From positions 65,695-129,694 of the forward strand of contig NZ_ONDD01000007.1 of assembly GCF_900316465.1 (NCBI RefSeq): a DNA stretch of 64,000 bases, read 5' to 3'. The first letter of the stretch is position 1; each line of letters opens with the position of its first letter. Shown piece by piece: positions 33,662-44,095 of the stretch. The translations under genes and the position numbers were made by a program. Under the pieces are notes generated by a model. The model did no database searches, had not been told where the DNA came from, and saw nothing but the letters and a program-made list of their open reading frames with translations. Origin of the DNA: an uncultured Fibrobacter sp. Lineage in GTDB: Bacteria > Fibrobacterota > Fibrobacteria > Fibrobacterales > Fibrobacteraceae.

Positions 33662-35725
33662 ATGAAATTCGTGAAATTGCCAGTAATTGCGGCGTCTGTC
33701 GCCTTAAGCATTATGGCCTGTTCAGACGATAATGGTTCTAATCCAGTCCCCACCGGTGAAGATCCCATTTCAGCCCAAAACCCCGCTGGCAACGAATTTT
33801 CCGGAACAGAAATTCCCGGTACCGAAATTCCCGGTACCGAAATCCCTGGCAACCAGATTCCCGGCAACGAAAATCCGGGTTACGAAAATCCGAACAACCA
33901 GATTCCGGGTAACGAAAACCCCGGTAGCCAAATCCCCGGAACAGAAAATCCTGGCAACCAAAATCCAGGCAATGAAAATCCCGGAACCCAGATTCCGGGT
34001 AGCGACGTTTCCAGTTCGAGCACCACAATTCCGGACGGCGACGCACCTGTCCTTAGCTCCAGCAGCGTAGGCGGCACCAACCCGAATCCGGGCAGCGAAC
34101 CTGGCGATGACGAAAACGATAACGAGGATTCCAGAACCCTGGACGGCACGCAGATTCTCCTGAAGCTTTCCGGCACCTCGGCCACCGTCGAAAACAATAA
34201 CGGCTGCGTCGATATTGCAGACAAGAGTGCTACTATCACCTGCCCGGGCGCCTACTACGTGACCGGCGAATCTTCTGACTTCCAGGTAGTCGTAAACACT
34301 CCGGCCGCCGAAAAAGAAGGCAACACCGGCATTTACCTCTACAATGCCACTTTGAAAAGCTCTAATGCCCCGATTCTCGTGAAGAACGCCGACAAGACGG
34401 TGATTCACCTGGTCAAGGGTACCACCAACGTGGTCGAAGATGGCAACGGCAACCATTTGTTCACCAAGATCAACGGCGCACAGGACACCGCCAAGGCTGC
34501 CATCTACTCCCGCGACGACTTGAACATCAAGGGTGCAGGTACCTTGACCGTCAAGGGCAAATTCAGGAACGGCATCCAGTGCAGCAACGATCTTAAAATC
34601 AAGAACGGCAACATCACTGTCGAAGCCGAAGAAAACGCCGTCAAGGGCAAGGGCAGCCTCCAGATTTCGGGCGGCACTCTGAACCTTACCGCCAAGAAGG
34701 GCGACGGCCTTGAAAGCGACGAATGCGAAGAAGTCAATGGCGAATGCAAGAACATCGTCGAAGGCAAGGGCATTATCGATATCAGGGGAGGCAATATCAC
34801 CATCAAGGCTGGCGACGATGGTATCGATGCCGCAAACTACGTGATGATTAGCGATTCTACCGAAACCTCCACAGTCAAGGTGACTGCTACGGGCAAGGGA
34901 CTTGTTGCCGAAAAGTATATCTATGTCAATGGCGGCACGCTCGACGTGAAATCCGAAGGCGATGACGCCCTGCACACCCACTGGCAAATCTACATGAACG
35001 GCGGCGATGTCACGGTCAACGCGAAGGACGACGGAATCCACGCGGATTCCGCCCTGTACCTGAAGGGTTCCACCATCAACGTGGTCACAGCCAACGAAGG
35101 TATCGAAGCTTACAAGATTTTTGCCGAAGGTGGCATCACCTCGACATTCGCAACAAACGACGGTTGGAACGGTGCCGGTGGCCCGAAGGAAAATGCCGGT
35201 CAGTACGCTGCGTTTAGCGAAAGCGGTGGCCATATCGTTGTGAGCGGTGGCTACCACTACATTAGCGCGAAGGGCAACATGGTCGACGTGTTCGATGCGA
35301 ACGGCTCTGGAAAGATGACCGGCGGCGTGCTGATTCTCGAAATCACTGGCGAAAGCTACGAAAGCATGGGCGGCTTCGGCGGCGGCTGGGGCGGTGGATT
35401 CCCCGGCGGTGGCGGCGGCATGGGCGGCGGCAACGGAGGATGCACCTCCAACATGGCAGGCGGCTTGATCGATACGGATGCCGGCTTCGAAATTACCGGA
35501 GGCGTTCTCCTTGCATTCGGCAACTACTCCACGGACCTTCCCAAGTGTGCCACCGTTACCTACAACAACACAAGCTACTACGGCTCCGACAAGGCGGCAT
35601 TCAAGCCGACTTACCAAGGCAACGCCATTATCTACGGCGGCGAGGTGACATCAGTTGCTCAGGTACAGACGAACGGCTGGACAGAAGTCAAGTTCCCCAA
35701 CGGCGTGAGCTACATGCACAAGTAA
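33662..35725 (+). CDS. Cthe_2159-like carbohydrate-binding beta-helix lipoprotein
   Basis: 687 residues from the ATG preceded by AAAAAGGAG. Lipobox SIMAC (Cys20), a linker of 13 pentapeptide units G-x-E/Q-I/N-P (residues 48-112) and Ser runs, then a beta-helix (about 160-640) with repeated strand motifs such as DLKIKNGNITVEAEENAVKG and YMNGGDVTVNAKDDGIHAD. Near the end is a Gly-rich loop (GGGWGGGFPGGGGGMGGG). These match the Cthe_2159/DUF4353 family, whose founding member binds cellulose and acidic sugars. In a fibre degrader this suggests a cell-surface polysaccharide-binding role, which is inferred. Confidence 0.85.
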   Translation: MKFVKLPVIAASVALSIMACSDDNGSNPVPTGEDPISAQNPAGNEFSGTEIPGTEIPGTEIPGNQIPGNENPGYENPNNQIPGNENPGSQIPGTENPGNQNPGNENPGTQIPGSDVSSSSTTIPDGDAPVLSSSSVGGTNPNPGSEPGDDENDNEDSRTLDGTQILLKLSGTSATVENNNGCVDIADKSATITCPGAYYVTGESSDFQVVVNTPAAEKEGNTGIYLYNATLKSSNAPILVKNADKTVIHLVKGTTNVVEDGNGNHLFTKINGAQDTAKAAIYSRDDLNIKGAGTLTVKGKFRNGIQCSNDLKIKNGNITVEAEENAVKGKGSLQISGGTLNLTAKKGDGLESDECEEVNGECKNIVEGKGIIDIRGGNITIKAGDDGIDAANYVMISDSTETSTVKVTATGKGLVAEKYIYVNGGTLDVKSEGDDALHTHWQIYMNGGDVTVNAKDDGIHADSALYLKGSTINVVTANEGIEAYKIFAEGGITSTFATNDGWNGAGGPKENAGQYAAFSESGGHIVVSGGYHYISAKGNMVDVFDANGSGKMTGGVLILEITGESYESMGGFGGGWGGGFPGGGGGMGGGNGGCTSNMAGGLIDTDAGFEITGGVLLAFGNYSTDLPKCATVTYNNTSYYGSDKAAFKPTYQGNAIIYGGEVTSVAQVQTNGWTEVKFPNGVSYMHK
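33803..33997 (+). repeat. Tandem 15-bp repeat encoding 13 pentapeptides
   Basis: Units GTEIP, GTEIP, GTEIP, GNQIP, GNENP, GYENP, NNQIP, GNENP, GSQIP, GTENP, GNQNP, GNENP, GTQIP. The first three are almost identical at DNA level, suggesting recent slippage. Confidence 0.85.
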
Positions 35726-35773
35726 GCGGAACACGATTCCCAACCGTCTTTAAAACTTTCTAAATTTATGGCT

Positions 35774-36844
35774 ATGTTTTTTGAACAAGCCATTGCACAT
35801 CAGGTTCCGGGCTACACCCGCGAAGCAGATTCCGCCCACGGCGAATCGCTCGCCATGCTCGATTACAAAGATGAACTCCGCGTCAAAGATGCGGCTATCC
35901 AAGAATTCTGGGACATCAATCGCCTTGCGGGCACTCCGCAAAAGGTGATTGCAAGCCCGCTGCCGCGCGCCTACCGCACCACAAGCAAGCGCCGCGTGTA
36001 CATGCAGCCGGGCAACCTGCAGTTCGATCGTCAAGAATCGATGCTCGAGCCCGAAGAGCACAACAAGATTTACGACTTCTTGTTCGAAAAGCTGATTCAG
36101 CCGGCTTACAAGCCGCTCGCCTACGCGCTCAACTGGATCATTATCCGCGGCACCTACCATTTCAAGGTGACGGCGGCACACGCCTACGTGGACACGACTG
36201 AATCAGATTACTATCTGGAATCAAAGCGCCCGACCGAAGGATTAAACTTCAAGCAGCTCTATGGCCCGCGCGAAATGAGCCTCGGACTCGGCAAGTTCAG
36301 CCTGCGCTACCCTGTCACAGGATTTAGCCAGATTAACGAAAGCCAGATTCACAATTTGATCAAGGCCGCAAGCCGTTTGCTCAGCCTGAGCAAAGAAGAC
36401 CACTTCTTGGATTTGTACTGCGGTTACGGATTGTTCAGCTTTGCGCTCGGCGAAGCCGCCAAGGATGTATTGGGCGTTGAATGGGAAGGTCCGTCGATTG
36501 ATTGCGCAAAGGCTTCTGCCAAACACCTCAAAAAGTCTTACCGCTTTATCGCAGGCAAGATTGACGAAATGTTCGTGCAGACTCGCCTGCCGCGGCCGAT
36601 CCCAGGTGAACCCGAAAAAATCCTGCTGGACCCGCCTCGCAAGGGCTGCGAACCCGGCGTGATTCATGCACTTGCCATGCGCAAACCGATTCGCGTGTGC
36701 CACGTGTTCTGCGGCACCGACGAAATCCCGGCCTCGCTCAAGGAATGGGAACGCTACGGCTACCGCGTGCGTGAAATCCAACCGCTGGATTTGTTCCCCG
36801 GCACCCCGCACCTTGAAACGATTGTTATGCTGGAGAGAAAGTAG
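35774..36844 (+). CDS. TrmA/RumA-family RNA m5U methyltransferase-like protein
   Basis: 356 residues. A SAM-binding core with LDLYCGYGLFSFALG, LLDPPRKGCEPG and the C-terminal LDLFPGTPHLETIVML block is characteristic of RlmD/TrmA-type enzymes. The N-terminal TRAM domain and iron-sulfur cysteines of RlmD are missing, and the usual catalytic S-C-N-P segment reads VFCGTDEIP, keeping the cysteine. Hence a divergent member; tRNA or rRNA target uncertain. The second ATG (35774) is preferred because TAAATT ends 7 bases before it; the first ATG (35768) would leave one base. Confidence 0.8.
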   Translation: MFFEQAIAHQVPGYTREADSAHGESLAMLDYKDELRVKDAAIQEFWDINRLAGTPQKVIASPLPRAYRTTSKRRVYMQPGNLQFDRQESMLEPEEHNKIYDFLFEKLIQPAYKPLAYALNWIIIRGTYHFKVTAAHAYVDTTESDYYLESKRPTEGLNFKQLYGPREMSLGLGKFSLRYPVTGFSQINESQIHNLIKAASRLLSLSKEDHFLDLYCGYGLFSFALGEAAKDVLGVEWEGPSIDCAKASAKHLKKSYRFIAGKIDEMFVQTRLPRPIPGEPEKILLDPPRKGCEPGVIHALAMRKPIRVCHVFCGTDEIPASLKEWERYGYRVREIQPLDLFPGTPHLETIVMLERK

Positions 36845-36911
36845 AATGTGAAATGTGAGATGTGTGATGAGAAATTTCTCATTTCACATTCCTCATTCCA
36901 CATCACACATT
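36845..36911. repeat. AT-rich heptamer-type inverted repeat
   Basis: AATGTG/ATGTGAG/ATGTGTG motifs converge on a perfect 16-bp palindrome ATGAGAAATTTCTCAT (36867-36882) and return as TTTCACATT, CCACATCACACATT. A partial copy is at 8566-8591. It lies just before the MFS gene. Confidence 0.75.
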
Positions 36912-36922
36912 GAGAAAGGATT

Positions 36923-38116
36923 ATGTCAGCAGAAGTTTCGACAACAGAAAAGCCTGCACTATGGACGCGGAATTTCGTGACGGTTGCCGCCGCGAATTTT
37001 TTGCTGTTCTTTAGCTTTTACCAATTGCTGCCGATTCTCCCGCTCTACATTATCGAGAAATTCGCGACCGACAATGCAACGGCCGGATTCATTATTTCGC
37101 TTTATACGATTGGTGCGCTAGCCTGCAGGCCATTCGCCGGATTCCTGGTGGATACGCTGAGCCGCAAGCCCTTGTACTTTTGGACATTCTTCGCGTTTAC
37201 CGCCTGCTTTTTAGGCTACAAGACCGTCGGCATTTTGCCGATTCTTGCCGCCGTGCGGTTTGCGCATGGTCTGTTCTTCGGAATCTCGAGCACGGCGAGC
37301 AACACGGTCGCCATCGATGCACTGCCGGCATGTCGCCGCGGTGAAGGCATCGGCTATTTTGGCATTAGCGTGAATCTGGCGTTTGCAACAGGCCCGATGA
37401 CCGGCATGTTCCTGTACGAGGCATTCGGCGACACCATCGTGTTTGCGATTTCGATTATTTTGTGCGTAATCGGTTTGATTCTTGTGCAGACTTTGAATGT
37501 GCCGCGCAAAGAAAAGAAACCCCATGCGCCGCTTTCGCTTGACCGATTCTTCTTAACCCGCGCCATTCCGCAATTCGTAAACTTCATCTTCGTCGGATTC
37601 GCCTACGGCCCCGTCACAAACTACATCGCCCTTTACGCCAAGGAGCTTGGCATTGGCGGTTCCGGCTGGTTCTACGCCTTGATTGCGGCGGGTCTGATTA
37701 TGAACCGCATTATGACAGGACGCTTGATTGACCGCGGCTACCTGATTCACTTGGTTGGTACCGGCATGACCTTGAACGTGATTGCCTACTTTATCCTTGC
37801 ATTCAGCCACTCGCCCATCACCTTCTTTACGGCGGCATTCCTGATTGGTACAAGCCTCGGCCTCATTTTCCCGGGCTACCAGACCATGTGCGTTAACCTC
37901 GCCCGCCACGACCAGCGCGGTACCGCCAACAGCACTTACTTGAGCGGTTGGGACATCGGTATCGGCGCCGGAATCCTTACAGGTGGATCCATGGCAGGGC
38001 ATTTCGGCATGCACCAGCCCGTGTTCCTCGCCTGCGGTGTAGCACTCGTAATCGCCGACGTGCTTTACTTCACGTGGACCGCAAGGCATTATTTGAAGAA
38101 TAAGTTGGAAGGATAA
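36923..38116 (+). CDS. MFS transporter
   Basis: 397 residues, 12 predicted membrane helices, no signal peptide. The loop between helices 2 and 3 (RPFAGFLVDTLSRKPLYF) is the major-facilitator signature. ISLYTIGALACRPFAG and TSLGLIFPGYQT are typical of the drug/sugar efflux-like (YfcJ/YhhS-type) branch. AAAGGA precedes the ATG. Substrate unknown. A palindromic repeat separates it from the upstream gene, so it is probably transcribed alone. Confidence 0.88.
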   Translation: MSAEVSTTEKPALWTRNFVTVAAANFLLFFSFYQLLPILPLYIIEKFATDNATAGFIISLYTIGALACRPFAGFLVDTLSRKPLYFWTFFAFTACFLGYKTVGILPILAAVRFAHGLFFGISSTASNTVAIDALPACRRGEGIGYFGISVNLAFATGPMTGMFLYEAFGDTIVFAISIILCVIGLILVQTLNVPRKEKKPHAPLSLDRFFLTRAIPQFVNFIFVGFAYGPVTNYIALYAKELGIGGSGWFYALIAAGLIMNRIMTGRLIDRGYLIHLVGTGMTLNVIAYFILAFSHSPITFFTAAFLIGTSLGLIFPGYQTMCVNLARHDQRGTANSTYLSGWDIGIGAGILTGGSMAGHFGMHQPVFLACGVALVIADVLYFTWTARHYLKNKLEG

Positions 38117-38145
38117 CGGAGCGGGCTTTCGCCCCCGAAAAGATA

Positions 38146-39279
38146 TTACGTCGAACGCTTGTCTTCGTACATCATCTGGTCTGCATCGATGACGCTCTTC
38201 CTGAAGTTCGAAATACGACCATCCCAACTGGCATAACCGATGCTCACCTGGAGCGTATAATACCGGCGTTCGTCGCGATTTTCAATTTCTTCACGCAAGC
38301 ATTCGCGGATAATCCTGATGACATATTCGGGTATTTCCGTCTGCACAACAAGCAAGAATTCATCGCCGCCATAACGGCACAGGAACACCGATTTACCCAT
38401 GCAGGCACATGCGCTCTTGAGCGCCTTAGAAACAAGCACAAGTGCGCGATCGCCTTCGATATGGCCGTAGGTATCGTTAATCTGCTTGAAGTGGTCCACA
38501 TCCACCATCACCACGTAATAGCTCTTGGAGTCGCGCGGAGACTGCAAATAGCGTTCCAACTGGTTACGGTTGTTGAGCGAGGTCAGCGTATCCGTCGAAA
38601 TCAGAAGATTTTGCAGGTTCAGGTAAACGAACAGAATGATCATGGTACACCAGAAGCAGAAAAACGGCGTCGTCATCGAGAAGAACACCTGCAAGGCTGC
38701 CGCCACTATGCAGCCCGGGGTGTAGCTACCCACAATCAAGTACGTCTTGAAATTCTTGCGGTTTTCCGGTTTAAGCCCACGGAAAAGGCAGCGAACCGTC
38801 ACCGTCATGATATACACAAACGGGAGGAACATCAGCACCACATAGTACAAGTCGCGCGGTTCCAGTTTATCATCTAGCCAAAAACCAGGCATTGCCACAA
38901 ACGAAACAAGCAACAGCACCATTTCTACAAAAATCGGGATTCTTAGTTTCGCCTGAAGACAATGGATCTGCACACGCGTCATCTCTGGGCGCGTACTCAT
39001 TTCGGCAAAAGTAAAGCAGCTATAAAAGAGCAGTGCAATAATAATCGCGTTCGAGTAGTTCACCGCCAAAACGCTAAAGGTATTTTTCGGGATAGTGCCG
39101 TCGTTTACAAGCGCCCAAACTGCATCGCTCAGGAAATAGAGAATATGCCACAGCACCAAGTTATGGAAAAGCTTGAATTTGAACTGCGGCGTCGGGAGTC
39201 TTTTGATGCTATACAAAAGGAGAGTCAAGACACACGCACAGCCGACACTGACTTCTGCATAAAAAACAAAATCACTCAT
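38146..39279 (-). CDS. Membrane-bound GGDEF diguanylate cyclase
   Basis: 377 residues. About seven hydrophobic segments (residues 8-220) form a membrane sensor, followed by a GGDEF domain with STDTLTSLNNRNQLERYL, DVDHFKQINDTYGH and the active site RYGGDEF. The C-terminus (VSIGYASWDG, DADQMMYEDK) is complete. Predicted to make cyclic-di-GMP in response to an unknown membrane or envelope signal. Second such enzyme in the window, of a different architecture. Confidence 0.9.
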   Translation of the reverse strand: MSDFVFYAEVSVGCACVLTLLLYSIKRLPTPQFKFKLFHNLVLWHILYFLSDAVWALVNDGTIPKNTFSVLAVNYSNAIIIALLFYSCFTFAEMSTRPEMTRVQIHCLQAKLRIPIFVEMVLLLVSFVAMPGFWLDDKLEPRDLYYVVLMFLPFVYIMTVTVRCLFRGLKPENRKNFKTYLIVGSYTPGCIVAAALQVFFSMTTPFFCFWCTMIILFVYLNLQNLLISTDTLTSLNNRNQLERYLQSPRDSKSYYVVMVDVDHFKQINDTYGHIEGDRALVLVSKALKSACACMGKSVFLCRYGGDEFLLVVQTEIPEYVIRIIRECLREEIENRDERRYYTLQVSIGYASWDGRISNFRKSVIDADQMMYEDKRST

Positions 39280-39410
39280 ATTCTTACACCTACTATGGAA
39301 AAATAGAAAAAAATCTTATTTTTCAATTACAGAGTCTATTTTTTGACAACATTACACCCTAGAATGGACCCAAATTTACCCCCGAACTTATAATTACTAA
39401 ATTGACAAGT

Positions 39411-39962
39411 ATGAAACCCTGGAAACTGCTTAATTCGGAATATCTGGTAGACGCACCGTGGCTAAAAGTCGCTAAAGAAACCTGCGAACTTCCCAACGGC
39501 AAGGTGATAGACGATTTCTATACGCTGTGGCAACCGGACTGGGTACTGATACTTGCCCGCACCACCGAAGGCAAATGGGTCATGACAGAGCAATACCGCC
39601 ACGGCACCGGACAAATCGCGTTGGAGTTTCCCGCCGGAATCATCGACAAAGGCGAAACGCCGGAACAGGCCGCCCTGCGGGAATTGCAAGAAGAAGTCGC
39701 CTTCCGCGGCACAGCCGACAAGGTCACCTACCTGGGCGCATACCCCGTAAACCCGGACAGGCATCGCGGCAAGTTCCACGTGGTATTCATCGACGGCGTC
39801 GTAAAGGGCGGAATCACCCACTTTGACAGCACCGAAGACATCGAAAATCTGCTGCTGAGCGACGAAGAATTGCAGAAAAAAATGGCGGACGGTTCTTTCA
39901 ACCATCCGCTACAAATCGCCGGCTATTTCAAGTGGCGGCTTACTTATGGGCGTAAGCAATAA
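39411..39962 (+). CDS. NUDIX hydrolase (ADP-ribose pyrophosphatase-like)
   Basis: 183 residues from the ATG at 39411; TATAAT at 39389-39394 is a likely -10. The Nudix box runs from G77 to F98, with R90, E91, E94 and E95 in place; the Gly near its end is Ala (EEVAF). WQPDWVLILA and EQYRHGTGQIALEFPAG are typical of ADP-ribose/sugar-nucleotide hydrolases. The 3' end overlaps the convergent barrel protein gene by 23 bases. Confidence 0.88.
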   Translation: MKPWKLLNSEYLVDAPWLKVAKETCELPNGKVIDDFYTLWQPDWVLILARTTEGKWVMTEQYRHGTGQIALEFPAGIIDKGETPEQAALRELQEEVAFRGTADKVTYLGAYPVNPDRHRGKFHVVFIDGVVKGGITHFDSTEDIENLLLSDEELQKKMADGSFNHPLQIAGYFKWRLTYGRKQ

Positions 39963-40482
39963 AGAGCGTTACGCCCACCATGGACATATCCTTTTTGATG
40001 TTTTCCAATTCATTCGAAGACGAGAACACCTTCATGCCAATCAAGGCACCATGACCACGGACTCCCGTATCGTAGGCAGCCGTAAACTCAAGTGCAGCAC
40101 CCGATCCATCATCCAGATCTAGGCCTCGGATATCGGTCTGATTCGCCGTCCAAGAAAGGCCTATCGAGCCAGACAAATGGAAATGATCTACAGGGTAGAA
40201 AATAATACTCGGGCCGAAAAGATACGAGTTTAACTGGATGTAATTGTCAGAATCATAATAACGATGACCCAAAGCGGCTAACTCGCCGGCAATCCACAAC
40301 CGTTCAGTGACTTGTCCACCGATGCGGAGCCCAAGAGTCACGGCAATTTCATCGCAGCCATTACATTCCAAGGAATGGTCATCAACCTCCGAGCTTGCGC
40401 CACCATAGCCTAATCCCACATCGACATAAACGGCGAAAGAAGGTATTGCGAGGAAAATTAGCAAAAGGGCTATTTTTTTCAT
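39940..40482 (-). CDS. Small outer-membrane beta-barrel protein
   Basis: 180 residues: signal peptide (about 1-17, ending PSFA), then alternating hydrophobic strands ending in GVTLFIAYAHK, as in 8-stranded barrels. AGGAG before the ATG. Family and function not recognised. Confidence 0.7.
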   Translation of the reverse strand: MKKIALLLIFLAIPSFAVYVDVGLGYGGASSEVDDHSLECNGCDEIAVTLGLRIGGQVTERLWIAGELAALGHRYYDSDNYIQLNSYLFGPSIIFYPVDHFHLSGSIGLSWTANQTDIRGLDLDDGSGAALEFTAAYDTGVRGHGALIGMKVFSSSNELENIKKDMSMVGVTLFIAYAHK

Positions 40483-40507
40483 TTTTTCTCCTGTCTTAAT
40501 TAAAGGC

Positions 40508-41320
40508 TTAATTCTTTTTTAAGCCGTTCGCGCACAAATATAAGAATTCTCTGTGCAAGTCCTTGTCGCCGTATTTGTCTTCGGCACCAGGTTCCAGCTC
40601 TTCGGCAGAATAACCGCTCGTTATGCGCTGTAGCAACACTTGTCGTTCAGGTTCGTCGTAGCTGAAATGGATGCGGAAGGTGCGGTACGCCAGCACGCCC
40701 GTATGGGTATTTTCATCAATCGTCAGGCGACGTCGAGAACTATCGAAAACATCTTTCGAAAAATTCCCGCGGGAAAGTTGCACCTGCGCAAAGCTGAACA
40801 AGTCAAAGACGCTATGCTCGGCGATCCAGCGGTTTTGCGATTCGAATTGAGCGTCCACCTGAATCGTCCACGAATCGCCCACCTGTTCTTCGACCCAACC
40901 GGCCTTGGCATCGGGGAATGCATCGGCCATCGGAATGTACGGTTTGATATCAAAAACAGGCGTCCCATTCAGCAAATCCGCTTCGTCCACATACAACGTA
41001 AGACCTTCGATTTTGAGAAGACGAACGCAAGAAAGCCCAATCGGATTCGGGCGGTAAGGGCTGCGGCTCGCAAAGGTTCCAACGCGGTCTTTACCCTTGG
41101 GCGGCACGGGCGGGCGCGTTGTCGGGCGCCAGCCTTCGTTTTCATGGAATTTGAAAATCACCCAGATGCGTTCAAAGCCGTCTAGGTCGCGGAGCGCTGT
41201 TTCGAAATTCATTCCCGGCTTGAGCTCGATGCGACCCGGATGCCCCGCAAACAGCCTCCCCTGCCGGGGAGCATCGTACTTGTAGACGGCATCGCCGTAG
41301 AATGTACCGATTGGGGTCAT
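40508..41320 (-). CDS. trmO: tRNA (N6-threonylcarbamoyladenosine-A37)-N6-methyltransferase
   Basis: TrmO (TsaA/YaeB) adds a methyl group to t6A37. Diagnostic segments: IGTFYGDAVYKYDAPRQGRL, FERIWVIFKFHEN, VGTFASRSPYRPNPIGLS and the long C-terminal EELEPG-containing part. 270 residues, normal. Starts 11 bases after the LamG-type lipoprotein gene on the same strand. Confidence 0.93.
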   Translation of the reverse strand: MTPIGTFYGDAVYKYDAPRQGRLFAGHPGRIELKPGMNFETALRDLDGFERIWVIFKFHENEGWRPTTRPPVPPKGKDRVGTFASRSPYRPNPIGLSCVRLLKIEGLTLYVDEADLLNGTPVFDIKPYIPMADAFPDAKAGWVEEQVGDSWTIQVDAQFESQNRWIAEHSVFDLFSFAQVQLSRGNFSKDVFDSSRRRLTIDENTHTGVLAYRTFRIHFSYDEPERQVLLQRITSGYSAEELEPGAEDKYGDKDLHREFLYLCANGLKKN

Positions 41321-41331
41321 TATTCCAGGTC

Positions 41332-42891
41332 TTATTCCGAATCTTTACCGTAACGGATATAATCTATCTTGCCGATAAAGAATCTTTGATCATGCAATCC
41401 CTGATACATAGAGTCATAACCGATTCCAAGACCATATTCGATATTCGAGATGTCCCCATGAGTGATAGCATCAACGCGAGGATCGCCATCTAACGAAATG
41501 CTCACATAAAGAGTCGACGAACCTGAAGTTCCTCCAATTGAAATATTGACAACATGCCATTCATTCAGCGTTATTTCGCCCACTTTTTCAATATGCCAAT
41601 CATAATCATTTTTTGCATCACGATAATGGAATCTCAAGATGGACCCATCAAGACGAATCTGCCAACCGTCAACACCGGATCCTGGAGGTTCAGCAACAAA
41701 TATATTGCTCATATTACCTTCCGCCGTAGCCATAAAGCGGACTTCAGCAACGAACCCGTTGCTTTTAAAGGTTTCGCTCAACGGAATAAGCAAACCATTT
41801 GAGCCATTCAAGACAAGGCTTCCACATTCAGCTTCCACCGGAGTCACCTTGTCATCTATATAGGCATTGTTCTTTCCAAAATAATCGCGTCCTAAATCTT
41901 CCGGATCATCAAATTCATAGGCGACATCATACTTCGAAAGATTTTCCGGTTCATGAGTCTCAGTACAACGAAGTTCAGCGGCGTTCGAGGCAACCACACT
42001 CTCTTTTTTGTACGAAGCCTTATCATACCAACTGATGGAGCCATCTGCATTTGCTTCGTCACTTGCCGAACTCACCTCAACGACAGAACTGGAACTTTCG
42101 AAATAGGTTTCGACATTGCCCCAATCCTTATAATTGATACAACTTTCTTTAAACATTTTGACAAGTTGTGTATATTCACGTTCCGACATGGTTTCATCGA
42201 AATCGGCTGTGATTTTATTTCCTTTGCAACGAACATTCGTGTATGAGTAATCATTCTTTTCAAGGGCACACATGGAATCGACAACCGCCGAATTTTCGTA
42301 TTCGGTTTCAACCGTCACCGTTCCATTGCTATATGAATAACGGGATGTACTAGGCAAACCCATAAAATTCATGTTCATCACGAAAGGATTTTCTGAAACG
42401 ACCTCGCAATAATCCGACAATCCCGTCTGATAACCCTGCGCACTAGAGGAAGATTTCGATTCGCTAAGCTGATTCGAATCTCCGGGATCGCTATTCGAAT
42501 TTTCATCTTCGGGGTCGTCATATTCCTTACACATCGACACGAACATGTTCAGAAGTTTTTTGTATTGGCTATTCGTCAAGCGGTCGCTACTATAAGCGAT
42601 AATAGACTTGCCATTGCATTCGACTTCACCATAATCGTCGTCTGACTTATACGAAGAGCAAGCCCACTTGGCGACTGACTGATCTTCGTATTCCACCTTT
42701 TCGACAAGTCTTTCATCTGAATAGTCAAACGATGTCTTGGAATAAATACCTTCTTCAAGAGTTTCAAGAACCAGAGGCTCCGAAGACACGATCTTGCAAT
42801 AATCTTGACCTTTACTCGGGCTCGAAGAACTATCGCCACAAGCAACCAAGCCCAAAGAACACAGGCCTGCAACCCAAACTAGTTTTTTCAT
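41332..42891 (-). CDS. LamG-like lipoprotein with duplicated N-terminal module
   Basis: 519 residues. Lipobox LGLVACG (Cys18) and a Ser run; then two copies of an about 98-residue module. The first begins DYCKIVSSEPLVLETLEEG and ends YKKLLNMFVSMC; the second begins DYCEVVSENPFVMNMNF and ends YTQLVKMFKESC. They are separated by an acidic/Ser linker. The C-terminal about 210 residues look like a LamG/concanavalin-type jelly roll (GLLIPLSETF, ADGWQ-like VDGWQIRLDGSILRFHY, EWHVVNISIGG). GAGGAA precedes the ATG. Surface polysaccharide binding is plausible. Confidence 0.78.
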   Translation of the reverse strand: MKKLVWVAGLCSLGLVACGDSSSSPSKGQDYCKIVSSEPLVLETLEEGIYSKTSFDYSDERLVEKVEYEDQSVAKWACSSYKSDDDYGEVECNGKSIIAYSSDRLTNSQYKKLLNMFVSMCKEYDDPEDENSNSDPGDSNQLSESKSSSSAQGYQTGLSDYCEVVSENPFVMNMNFMGLPSTSRYSYSNGTVTVETEYENSAVVDSMCALEKNDYSYTNVRCKGNKITADFDETMSEREYTQLVKMFKESCINYKDWGNVETYFESSSSVVEVSSASDEANADGSISWYDKASYKKESVVASNAAELRCTETHEPENLSKYDVAYEFDDPEDLGRDYFGKNNAYIDDKVTPVEAECGSLVLNGSNGLLIPLSETFKSNGFVAEVRFMATAEGNMSNIFVAEPPGSGVDGWQIRLDGSILRFHYRDAKNDYDWHIEKVGEITLNEWHVVNISIGGTSGSSTLYVSISLDGDPRVDAITHGDISNIEYGLGIGYDSMYQGLHDQRFFIGKIDYIRYGKDSE

Positions 42892-42996
42892 ATTATTCCT
42901 CTTTCTCCAAAATTTTACTATAAATATACTCTTTTTAAAGGCCTCCGCAATAGGGAGCCAAATTGGATTTACTTAAAATTTCTACTTTTGCACCCG

Positions 42997-44086
<1,090 letters not shown>

Positions 44087-44095
44087 GGTAACGCA

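Noticed and set aside
33803..33997. CRISPR-like or intergenic tandem repeat
   Set aside because: The 15-bp units are in frame and translated as a linker.
33770..35617. 615-codon minus-strand frame
   Set aside because: Shadow of the Cthe_2159-like lipoprotein gene.
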